Position numbers and translations under genes: made by a program | Notes under the pieces: model-generated | The model's database searches: none | Seen by the model: only the letters and a program-made list of their open reading frames with translations | Told to the model about the DNA's origin: nothing | NCBI GenBank assembly: GCA_000431135.1 | Contig: HF987869.1 | Location: 1-12,997, forward strand | Length of the DNA stretch: 12,997 bases | Reading direction: 5' to 3' | Origin: Clostridium sp. CAG:590 | GTDB lineage: Bacteria > Bacillota > Clostridia > Lachnospirales > Lachnospiraceae | In this document: one piece after another, positions 1 to 6,316 of the stretch | How positions within the stretch are numbered: the stretch's first letter is position 1 | Layout: each line of letters begins with the position of its first letter

Positions 1-344
1 CCAAATGCTAATAAAATCCATCCTGAATCAGCTACTTGCAAATAATCCTCTTTTGTCTCTTTTGTAAATTCTTTTCCAATAGCTATCTCATGTGCATATA
101 CAAGCGCATCTAACGTTGTAACGCCGCCTTCGGCATCCTTATATCCAAACTTCTCTGCCTCATTTGAAGAAATTGTATATTCCCCCGGCGCAAAAAGAAA
201 TGCTCCCTCCGCCTGTCCTGACAATGTTACTGTTACAGTCTGTACACTCTCATCTGTACCTTCTGCTGATACCGGAATGGTAACAGAAAAAGCCAGAACC
301 AATGTCAACAAAACTGCCATTTGTTTCTTAAACCAACTTTTCAT
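1..344 (-). CDS. Secreted DUF4430-type (transcobalamin C-terminal-like) protein, 5' part only
   Basis: The first 114 codons are visible; the gene runs off the left edge. The ATG at 344 follows a strong AGGAGG site about 6 bases upstream. Residues 1-29 form a signal peptide: basic MKSWFKK, a hydrophobic core, then a PVSA cleavage site. The mature part begins with a beta strand (QTVTVTLSGQ), followed by FLFAPGEYTISS, a GY element and VTTLDALVYAHEIAIG. It continues with FTKETKEDYLQVADSGWIL. From memory, this order is typical of DUF4430 domains in clostridial surface proteins; that fold is also the C-terminal domain of animal transcobalamin and intrinsic factor. The cobalamin riboswitch upstream on the same strand makes extracellular capture or handling of a corrinoid an attractive inference. 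The domain call is moderately sure, the function is not. The missing 3' part could add Ig-like, anchoring or lipid-attachment elements. Confidence 0.7.
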   Translation of the reverse strand, partial: MKSWFKKQMAVLLTLVLAFSVTIPVSAEGTDESVQTVTVTLSGQAEGAFLFAPGEYTISSNEAEKFGYKDAEGGVTTLDALVYAHEIAIGKEFTKETKEDYLQVADSGWILLAF

Positions 345-430
345 TATTAGTCCTCCTAAGTATTTGTTATTGTAATCATATATGGAAAGCGCACATAGAA
401 AGCCAACTTTAATACACCTTCGGCTTAGAT

Positions 431-460
431 GAAACGCAAATCAAAGGATAATTTGCTTTC
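431..460 (-). other. Imperfect stem-loop in the leader downstream of the riboswitch terminator
   Basis: On the minus strand GAAAGCAAAT pairs with ATTTGCGTTTC, with one bulged G and a 9-base loop. It lies between the terminator and the start codon, in a leader of about 125 bases. A second short pairing (AAGCC with GGCTT, about 400-427) follows. No function is apparent; they may be mRNA-stabilising hairpins. Confidence 0.35.
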
Positions 461-468
461 ATAAAACG

Positions 469-498
469 AAAAAAGAATACAATTCACCCATTGTATTC
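469..498 (-). terminator. Intrinsic terminator, expression platform of the cobalamin riboswitch
   Basis: On the minus strand GAATACAAT, a 6-base loop and ATTGTATTC form a perfect 9-bp stem followed directly by TTTTTT. It lies about 50 bases downstream of the aptamer and 125 bases before the start codon. That is where a transcription-terminating B12 switch would act. A competing pairing between TTCAC near 537 and GTGAA at the foot of the terminator stem is possible but short. Confidence 0.85.
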
Positions 499-550
499 AC
501 AGAAATTAGTATATCTGCCATTTACAATTACGTGTGAAAATGGAAGTAAC

Positions 551-709
551 TCTAAGCAGGTCTCCTGACTTATGCAGTAACGTCTTGCCTCCGCCTTCTC
601 ACAATTCTGCAATGGATATGGAGTAAAACTACACATTTACAGTAGCACGACTGTACAGGACTCACACCTGTTTCCCTCTTAGCTGTCGGCATATGCGACA
701 GAACTTAGA
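551..709 (-). promoter_or_regulatory. Cobalamin (B12) riboswitch aptamer
   Basis: Read on the minus strand, the element is closed by a P1 stem of TCTAAG (709-704) with CTTAGA (556-551). It carries the hallmarks of the class: a GGGAAACAGGTGTGAGTCC core, then GTGCTACTGTA, a CCATTGC segment, and GAAGGCGGAGGC. At the 3' end is a B12 box, AAGTCAGGAGACCTGC. A perfect terminator hairpin and then the DUF4430-type gene follow. High adenosylcobalamin (or another cobalamin) would be expected to favour termination, so the secreted protein is made when B12 is scarce. Identity is based on conserved motifs and overall architecture. Confidence 0.93.
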
Positions 710-731
710 ATCGTTTTATAAAATCAATGGC

Positions 732-760
732 ATTATAGCATAACCTTTTGTATTCTACAA
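732..760 (-). promoter_or_regulatory. Candidate promoter for the riboswitch transcript (extended -10)
   Basis: On the minus strand TGC-TATAAT (TATAAT at 737-732) forms an extended -10 box. A weak -35, TTGTAG (760-755), lies 17 bases upstream. Transcription would start near 725, just before the aptamer P1 stem at 709, which fits a riboswitch leader. Confidence 0.6.
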
Positions 761-834
761 TACCTTAATATATCATACAATATGCTATTCAGATTCTTCA
801 CATACTTTGTACCTCTCTTTCATCATATTCTTTC

Positions 835-863
835 TATAAATTCAATCTATTTCATGCTATACT
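835..863 (+). promoter_or_regulatory. Candidate promoter for the MerR-methyltransferase gene
   Basis: TGC-TATACT (855-863) is a good extended -10 box. The -35 position (TATAAA, 835-840, 17-base spacer) matches poorly. The predicted start is near 870, about 60 bases before the start codon. The promoter diverges from that of the riboswitch transcript, with about 100 bases between them. Confidence 0.45.
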
Positions 864-928
864 ATACCTTAAGCTAACAAAATGATTTTAACGCAGCTTT
901 TATTTACCATTATGTGAGGAATACCAAT

Positions 929-2140
929 ATGAAACTTCCAGGCTATTATACATCCGGTGAATTTGCCAAGATGGCGCACATCACCGTCCGGACGATACGC
1001 TACTACGACAAACAGAATATATTAAAACCATCCTATGTGAATGATTCCGGTGCCCGATTCTACACCGACGAGGATTTTGCCCGTTTGCAGCAGATTCTTC
1101 TATTAAAATATCTGGGATTTTCCTTGGATGACATCCGCGATATGACGATTGGCGATCCGGACTACCATATGTTGCGCAATTCCTTGAATTTGCAGCTCAA
1201 ACTTGTCAAAGACCGCATTGAACAAATGCAGTTGGTTGCCAGAGCAATCGAAGACACTACCGATGCCATTGATAACAATCAGGAGATTAATTGGAGTCAG
1301 ATGCTTAATCTGATCCATCTGACCGGTATGGAAAATACACTGAAAGCCCAATATCAGAACGCAACCAATATATCCGCCAGAATCCGTCTGCACAAACTTT
1401 ATACGATCAATAAGCAGGGATGGTTTCCGTGGATCTACGAACAGTGCCATATAACCGATTCCATGCACATTTTAGAATTGGGGTGCGGCAATGGTGCCCT
1501 GTGGAAGGAGAATTTTTCAAAGATACCACAACATTGTTCTATCATTTTAAATGATATTTCAGAAGGTATGCTCCGTGACACACGGCGTGAGATATCTTCT
1601 CTGGAGCAGAACGTAACTGTTACAACCTCTGCACGTTTCCGGTTCAATGCTTTTGATTGTCATACCATTCCTTACGAAAACAATACATTTGACCGGATCA
1701 TTGCAAACCATGTTCTCTTCTATTGTAAGGACCTGCCTATGGTATTAGATGAGATTCGGCGCGTGTTGAAACCGGGTGGTCAATTTATTTGCAGCACATA
1801 TGGAGCCTCCCACATGCAGGAGATCACCGATCTGGTGCAGAAATTCAACCCGCAGATTACATTATCTGCCGACAAACTCTATGAACGCTTTGGTCTGGAA
1901 AATGGTGCTTCGCTGCTTGCACCTTATTTCTCACATATTCAAATGCACATTTATGAAGATGGTTTATTGGTTACTGAAGCAGAACCTTTGATTGAGTATA
2001 TCCTGTCCTGCCATGGCAACCAAAACCAATATATCTTAGACCGATACAAGGACTTTCACGCATTTGTAACAAAGAAAACCCAAAAAGGCAAAGGCTTTTC
2101 CATTACAAAAAATGCCGGAATATTTGTGTGTGATAAATAA
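929..2140 (+). CDS. MerR-family regulator fused to a SAM-dependent methyltransferase
   Basis: The protein has 403 residues from the ATG at 929. That start is preferred over the in-frame GTG at 914 because the only ribosome binding site, GTGAGGA (914-920), overlaps the GTG and sits about 9 bases before the ATG. Residues 6-75 are a MerR winged helix-turn-helix (YYTSGEFAKMAHITVRTIRYYD, then LKYLGFSLDDI). A helical linker (about 85-120) would give the usual dimerising coiled coil. Residues from about 155 form a class I methyltransferase: motif I ILELGCGNGALW (181-192), an acidic NDIS after strand 2, NTFDRIIANHVLFY (252-265) and RRVLKPGG (277-284). MerR proteins normally carry a small-molecule sensor here, so SAM or a methyl-acceptor ligand may set DNA binding (inferred). 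No metal-binding cysteine pattern is visible. The gene stands alone; its target promoter and methyl acceptor are unknown. Confidence 0.85.
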   Translation: MKLPGYYTSGEFAKMAHITVRTIRYYDKQNILKPSYVNDSGARFYTDEDFARLQQILLLKYLGFSLDDIRDMTIGDPDYHMLRNSLNLQLKLVKDRIEQMQLVARAIEDTTDAIDNNQEINWSQMLNLIHLTGMENTLKAQYQNATNISARIRLHKLYTINKQGWFPWIYEQCHITDSMHILELGCGNGALWKENFSKIPQHCSIILNDISEGMLRDTRREISSLEQNVTVTTSARFRFNAFDCHTIPYENNTFDRIIANHVLFYCKDLPMVLDEIRRVLKPGGQFICSTYGASHMQEITDLVQKFNPQITLSADKLYERFGLENGASLLAPYFSHIQMHIYEDGLLVTEAEPLIEYILSCHGNQNQYILDRYKDFHAFVTKKTQKGKGFSITKNAGIFVCDK

Positions 2141-2185
2141 CAAAAATCCCCCGATGATGATCTTATACTGATCACCACCGGGGGA
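2141..2185 (-). terminator. Intrinsic terminator of the secreted-protein gene pair
   Basis: The arms 2147-2162 and 2170-2185 form a 16-position stem with a 7-base loop. Read on the minus strand all positions pair, two of them as G-U, and TTTTT follows. Read on the plus strand the same two positions are A-C mismatches and no T-run follows. It therefore ends the minus-strand unit 5141-2217. It lies directly against the stop codon of the convergent MerR-methyltransferase gene and may block read-through from that side only weakly. Confidence 0.88.
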
Positions 2186-2216
2186 GTCATCCTATCTCTA
2201 ATCGAGAATCAATGAA

Positions 2217-3830
2217 TTATTTCTTGTAAAGATTATAAACATCATAGCATCCGCTAGATAAAGAAACCTTATGCAGATCAACAATCTCTGTTCTCTTACC
2301 CTGATTATCTGTTGACTCTACCCAACGGTACTTAGCTGTTACAGTTTTGTTTCCTGTTGCCGGATCAATTGTAAAGTCTGAAGCACTAGAGTCATGGCTA
2401 TAATTATCGTTAATATCCACCGGCTGCCATGAACCTGCATATTTCGCATTATACAATCTTCTGTAATATACCGGATTATCATATTTCTCAATACAACCAT
2501 TAGCCATTGTTATATACTGATATTTTGCAATACCTGCTTTTGACACAACAGCCCAATTACCACTATACATTCTATTCTCAGCACGTTTAGCAGATTTCTC
2601 ATCTAAATAGTATGTCTCGCTTTCATATAAATCATCCTGTCCCGGAAGAACTACACATTCACTAACAACATCATAGGTGTTATAAGCACTGTCTAATTTG
2701 CCTCTTTCCTTATAAACCTTTTTAATAACGGTTGCAGTAACAGCTTTGGTTGCATACTGCAAACGACCATCTGCGTCCTTAACGGGTTTGCCTTCTGCAT
2801 CTTTCACATAATAAGCCTGATTCTTGTCATCTTTTTCTCGAACATATACAGTCTTGTTGTAAACAGAAAAGGTTACAGAAGCTCCGGTAAATTTGTCTCT
2901 GTATCCATAATAAACTGTAGTTGGTTTATACTTAGACGCATACTTGCCGGTTGTTACAACATCATAATCTACATCATATGTATCCTTACCTGCTGCGTCT
3001 TTCTTATAGATTACGTTACCATTTGCATCCACTTTGGTCTTTGCATATACGCTCTGACCCTGTTTCTTGTATTTACCATAGTTTACTTTCTTGCCATTGC
3101 CGGATGCAGTAACAACAACCTTACCCTGTGCATCATAAGATACAACAAATGCACTTGTAACAGCATAGTTCTTGCTGCTAGCCTTCATAGAAAGCTTACC
3201 ACTGTTGCCTTTTAAGAACTTGTTCTTAATAACTGTCTTGGTGTTGACTTTGTTACCGCTGTTCTTTGTGGTATATGTATACTTTGTCTTACCTAATGCA
3301 AATACCTTCAACGGATTTGTAGTTGGAACAACTTTATAGGTAAACTTATAAGTTGTCTTAATCAACTCACTTGTCGTTGTAGAGGAAACGTTATCCGCAT
3401 TATCAACGGTCTTTGAATCTCCTTCTGAATATTCATCATAAGAGATTGTATAGGTTCCTGCTTTTAGGAATTTGATATCATAGCTTTGTGCGCTGATATA
3501 TTTGTCATTTTCCTGACTCTGCTTGTATTTTTCCGTATCGCTGATAAATTCATTATCAATATAGTTCGTCTTTGTTCCCTCATTAGTCCAATAGCTTGGA
3601 TCATTATAAGTCTGAACAACCTTTATCTTTTTCTTATATTTCTTATATGACTTTCCGTTAATCTTGAAATTAGAGACGGTGTTTACATATGTGGTATCTC
3701 CAATTGCAACAGTCTGTTTCTTTGTAATGGTAGCCGCATCTACGGAGATTCCGGAAAATGCCACTGCACCAAGTACAAACATTGTTGCCGCTACAAGAAC
3801 TGAGTTCTTGAATTTCTTAAACATATTCAT
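2217..3830 (-). CDS. Secreted Lys/Tyr-rich protein of unknown function (537 aa), paralogue of its upstream neighbour
   Basis: I do not recognise a named family. The first of two possible ATGs (3830) is chosen because AAAGGAG lies 7 bases upstream; the second ATG would be 13 away. Residues 1-32 are a signal peptide (MNMFKKFKN, hydrophobic core, SVDA cleavage). The mature protein is rich in Lys, Tyr, Thr and Ser and probably mostly beta. Residues about 115-175 look like an Ig-like strand pattern (FLKAGTYTISYDEY, YKFTYKVVP). Residues 178-325 match the neighbour's module: LGK, SGKLSMKASSKNYAVTSAFVVSYDAQGK, NGKKV, then YYGYRDKFTGASVTF. The remaining C-terminal 200 residues are unique and hold the only cysteines (392, 446, 528). 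There is no LPxTG motif, membrane anchor or catalytic motif. It is the second gene of a two-gene unit and is followed by a terminator. A structural, adhesive or surface-binding role is possible but unproven. Confidence 0.8.
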   Translation of the reverse strand: MNMFKKFKNSVLVAATMFVLGAVAFSGISVDAATITKKQTVAIGDTTYVNTVSNFKINGKSYKKYKKKIKVVQTYNDPSYWTNEGTKTNYIDNEFISDTEKYKQSQENDKYISAQSYDIKFLKAGTYTISYDEYSEGDSKTVDNADNVSSTTTSELIKTTYKFTYKVVPTTNPLKVFALGKTKYTYTTKNSGNKVNTKTVIKNKFLKGNSGKLSMKASSKNYAVTSAFVVSYDAQGKVVVTASGNGKKVNYGKYKKQGQSVYAKTKVDANGNVIYKKDAAGKDTYDVDYDVVTTGKYASKYKPTTVYYGYRDKFTGASVTFSVYNKTVYVREKDDKNQAYYVKDAEGKPVKDADGRLQYATKAVTATVIKKVYKERGKLDSAYNTYDVVSECVVLPGQDDLYESETYYLDEKSAKRAENRMYSGNWAVVSKAGIAKYQYITMANGCIEKYDNPVYYRRLYNAKYAGSWQPVDINDNYSHDSSASDFTIDPATGNKTVTAKYRWVESTDNQGKRTEIVDLHKVSLSSGCYDVYNLYKK

Positions 3831-3854
3831 ATCCTTACTCCTTTCCTATACAGA

Positions 3855-5141
3855 TTAATATGCATAAATATTGGTAGAATCGTCACTGCCATATGTTAAA
3901 TAGTCAACGTATTTCGTAGAATCACCGGTGAACTTAATTGTTCTCTTGATCTTGCTTAATCCACCCTTTTTAACCGGTGCATATGTCACACTGTATCCGG
4001 TATAAGAATCTTTGTAAGATACAAAAATCTGTGTACGTTTCTTAGAATCCTTATTATAATATCCCCTTGTAGAAGTACTTCTATATGCTAATGCCTGAGA
4101 CAATGTAATCTTCTTGCCGTTCTTCACTTTCTTATAGACAGCCTTGCCATCCTTATTCACATATGCAACTACCATACCTGTAATCTTGTAGCCTTTGGTA
4201 GCAGAAAGCTTTAACTTTCCGGATTTCACTTTACTGCTTACATAGAAATTACTCTGTTCAGCCTCTGTAATCGATTTGCTGCTTGCTTTTCTGCTTACCT
4301 TCTGCAAAACAGACTTTCCTAATTTCATCTGAGAAACCGGAGTTGTATTGTCTGTTACATACACCTTAACTGTTGTTGTCTTGCTTCCAACCTTGATCTT
4401 AACGGAATAATTTCCCTTCTTTGTGGAATCTAACTGAATATCGGCCTTTGAATACTCGTAATCACTTGCATCTACCTTTTGGTAATTATTCTGTCCGGCT
4501 GCCCAATTCTTTTCATAATACCAGCCCTTTCCACGTCCATCATTATACAAATTATATGTTTTTGTACGTGTTCCTGTAGTTCCATCATACTTTGTATATG
4601 TTTCCTCAACCGTATATGCATCCTCTATCTCCTGTGTTACATAGGTCGGTGTACGATAGATCTTCTTATAAGGACTTCCGGTAAAGAATTTCTCAATATA
4701 GTAATTACCTGTCTCATCTTTTTTCATAAGCCAGAAATCATCATCATCATCATAATTACCAGCATTTTTTGGTACATAATATGCACCTGTCTCTTTCACG
4801 TTATAACCCGGTACATTCGGTCCTGCAACGTACATTTTCACGGAATCCGAACCTGGATTTTCCAGATCCTGAGATACAATTGCTGCACTCAATGCCTTCT
4901 TACTTGTTGATACACTTAATGCCTCTCCCTTTGGGTATACAACATGAAGAGTCATGTCACTGTATGTTGCCATACGTTGCTTCAAGACAGAATAATACTG
5001 TCCTTTTGAGTTGGTTTGTGGATCTACATATGTAACACCTTTTTGGTAATATGCTGCATTTGCAGAAATACTCAGCATACCAACAAAACAGAATACCATA
5101 GCAGCCGCTACAGTTTTCACTGCTTGTCCAAATTTCTTCAT
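3855..5141 (-). CDS. Secreted Ig-like-module protein of unknown function (428 aa), first of a paralogous pair
   Basis: No named family is recognised. AAGGAGGA precedes the ATG by about 9 bases. Residues 1-29 are a signal peptide (MKKFGQAVKT, hydrophobic core, SANA cleavage). The mature protein is Tyr/Lys/Thr-rich without cysteine and carries an Asp run, DDDDDFW (131-137). Residues about 232-263 (ADIQLDSTKKGNYSVKIKVG, then TTTVKVYVTD) read as an Ig-like beta sandwich edge. Residues 273-390 form the module shared with the neighbour: LGKS, SGKLKLSATKGYKITGMVVA, NGKKI, SYKDSYTGYSVTYAP. No cell-wall anchor is seen, so it is either released or held non-covalently. The stop codon is 24 bases before the next start, so the two genes are probably co-transcribed. 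The genes read away from the rhamnose operon; a link with rhamnose-containing wall polymers is only a guess from position. Confidence 0.8.
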   Translation of the reverse strand: MKKFGQAVKTVAAAMVFCFVGMLSISANAAYYQKGVTYVDPQTNSKGQYYSVLKQRMATYSDMTLHVVYPKGEALSVSTSKKALSAAIVSQDLENPGSDSVKMYVAGPNVPGYNVKETGAYYVPKNAGNYDDDDDFWLMKKDETGNYYIEKFFTGSPYKKIYRTPTYVTQEIEDAYTVEETYTKYDGTTGTRTKTYNLYNDGRGKGWYYEKNWAAGQNNYQKVDASDYEYSKADIQLDSTKKGNYSVKIKVGSKTTTVKVYVTDNTTPVSQMKLGKSVLQKVSRKASSKSITEAEQSNFYVSSKVKSGKLKLSATKGYKITGMVVAYVNKDGKAVYKKVKNGKKITLSQALAYRSTSTRGYYNKDSKKRTQIFVSYKDSYTGYSVTYAPVKKGGLSKIKRTIKFTGDSTKYVDYLTYGSDDSTNIYAY

Positions 5142-5298
5142 AAATTATCTTCCTCCTTCTCTCTTCCTTTTGTTTTAGGAAAATTATATATATATACAGT
5201 GGTAATTTTAGCACAATGACTAAATATATACAAGCAAATCTTCACAAAATTTTCAAAGTTTAGACATAATTATTTGACAACAAATATAAATTTACCTC

Positions 5299-5329
5299 TT
5301 GCAGGTTACGTTGCGTCACCCTATATAAT
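5299..5329 (+). promoter_or_regulatory. Candidate rfb operon promoter with inverted repeat in the spacer
   Basis: TATAAT (5324-5329) has a possible -35, TTGCAG (5299-5304), at a long 19-base spacing. Most of the spacer is an imperfect inverted repeat, GGTTACG-TTG-CGTCACC (5304-5320, 6 of 7 positions pairing). This is a natural position for a repressor site. Confidence 0.4.
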
Positions 5330-5332
5330 GCA

Positions 5333-5349
5333 GTTATCCCTTAGATAAC
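5333..5349 (+). promoter_or_regulatory. Perfect inverted repeat near the rfb transcription start
   Basis: GTTATC and GATAAC form perfect 6-bp arms around a 5-base centre, just downstream of the -10 box. It could be an operator half-site pair or a hairpin at the 5' end of the mRNA. It has no T-run, so it is not a terminator. Confidence 0.4.
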
Positions 5350-5393
5350 GACATAATTTTTCAACATACAATCTATAATATGGAGGTATTATT

Positions 5394-6290
5394 ATGAAAG
5401 GTATTATTTTAGCAGGTGGATCCGGCACACGCCTTTATCCACTGACCATGGTAACTTCGAAGCAATTATTACCAATCTATGACAAACCGATGATCTATTA
5501 TCCGATGTCTGTCTTAATGAATGCCGGCATTCGTGATATATTGATCATTTCTACTCCACAGGATACACCACGTTTCAAGGAGCTTCTCGGCGATGGACAT
5601 CAATTCGGTGTTTCCTTATCTTATGCCGTTCAGCCAAGCCCGGACGGACTTGCTCAGGCATTTGTTATCGGAGAAGAATTCATTGGCAACGACACGGTTG
5701 CAATGGTATTGGGCGATAACATTTTTGCCGGACATGGTCTGAAGAAACGTTTGAAAGCAGCAGTAGAGAATGCGGAAAGCGGCAAGGGCGCAACAGTATT
5801 CGGTTATTATGTCGATGATCCGGAGCGTTTTGGTATTGTAGAGTTTGATTCCGAAGGTAAGGCAATCTCCATTGAGGAGAAACCGGAACATCCAAAGAGC
5901 AACTACTGCGTAACCGGACTTTATTTCTATGACAATAAGGTTGTAGAATATGCCAGAAATCTGAAGCCAAGTGCCCGTGGTGAATTAGAGATCACGGATC
6001 TGAACCGCATTTATCTTGAAAAGGGAAACCTGAATGTGGAGCTGCTCGGTCAGGGATTCACCTGGTTAGACACCGGAACACACGAAAGTCTTGTAGAAGC
6101 AACGAACTTCGTTAAGACCATGGAGAGCCATCAGCACCGTAAGATTGCATGCCTTGAAGAGATCGCATACCTGAACGGATGGATCACCAAAGAGGATGTG
6201 TTAGAAGTATATGAATTATTGAAGAAGAATCAGTACGGACAGTATCTGAAAGATGTATTAGATGGCAAATATTTAGACGTATTACACTAA
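5394..6290 (+). CDS. rfbA: Glucose-1-phosphate thymidylyltransferase (RmlA/RfbA)
   Basis: The enzyme joins dTTP and alpha-D-glucose-1-phosphate to dTDP-glucose plus pyrophosphate, the first and feedback-controlled step of dTDP-L-rhamnose synthesis in the cytoplasm. At 298 residues it has the usual length. Visible hallmarks are the nucleotide-binding signature LAGGSGTRLYPLT (6-18) with SKQLLPIYDKPM (22-33), and VLGDNIFAGHGL (105-116) with the metal-ligand Asp 108. Others are the EEKPEHPKSN block near 160, RGELEITDLN, and FTWLDTGTHESL near 225. The start is fixed by GGAGG 8 bases before the ATG and by the standard MKGIILAGG beginning. It is the first gene of a four-gene plus-strand operon, with 26 bases to rfbB. 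Confidence 0.97.
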   Translation: MKGIILAGGSGTRLYPLTMVTSKQLLPIYDKPMIYYPMSVLMNAGIRDILIISTPQDTPRFKELLGDGHQFGVSLSYAVQPSPDGLAQAFVIGEEFIGNDTVAMVLGDNIFAGHGLKKRLKAAVENAESGKGATVFGYYVDDPERFGIVEFDSEGKAISIEEKPEHPKSNYCVTGLYFYDNKVVEYARNLKPSARGELEITDLNRIYLEKGNLNVELLGQGFTWLDTGTHESLVEATNFVKTMESHQHRKIACLEEIAYLNGWITKEDVLEVYELLKKNQYGQYLKDVLDGKYLDVLH

Positions 6291-6316
6291 TTTTTAATTG
6301 AAAAGGAGATTATATT

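Larger units (their letters stand above)
5142..5393. promoter_or_regulatory. Divergent intergenic region between the secreted-protein pair and the rfb operon
   Basis: This 252-base AT-rich gap must hold both promoters. For the minus strand only weak candidates exist: TTGTGC (5216-5211) with TATATA (5192-5187) inside an alternating TA run at 5184-5196. For the plus strand TATAAT (5324-5329) is the best -10. A perfect TTGACA at 5274-5279 has no -10 at the right distance. Two inverted repeats lie in the plus promoter area and are listed separately. No small gene with a ribosome binding site was seen. Confidence 0.5.

Noticed and set aside
914..928. GTG at 914 as the start of the MerR-methyltransferase gene
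   Set aside because: No ribosome binding site precedes it. The GTGAGGA that includes it is the site for the ATG at 929.
2141..2185. Terminator assigned to the plus-strand MerR-methyltransferase gene
   Set aside because: The T-run and full pairing exist only on the minus strand; on the plus strand there are two mismatches and no T-run.
4479..4910. Plus-strand open frame with a hydrophobic, Ile/Cys-rich reading, like a membrane protein
   Set aside because: It is antisense to the secreted 428-residue protein. The bias is a by-product of Tyr/Lys/Thr/Asp codons read backwards, and no ribosome binding site precedes it.
5184..5196. Alternating TA run as a microsatellite or origin-like element
   Set aside because: It is only about 13 bases long and lies in an AT-rich promoter region, where such runs are expected.
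5274..5279. Perfect TTGACA as the rfb -35 box
   Set aside because: No -10-like sequence occurs 16-19 bases downstream; the TATAAT at 5324 is too far away.
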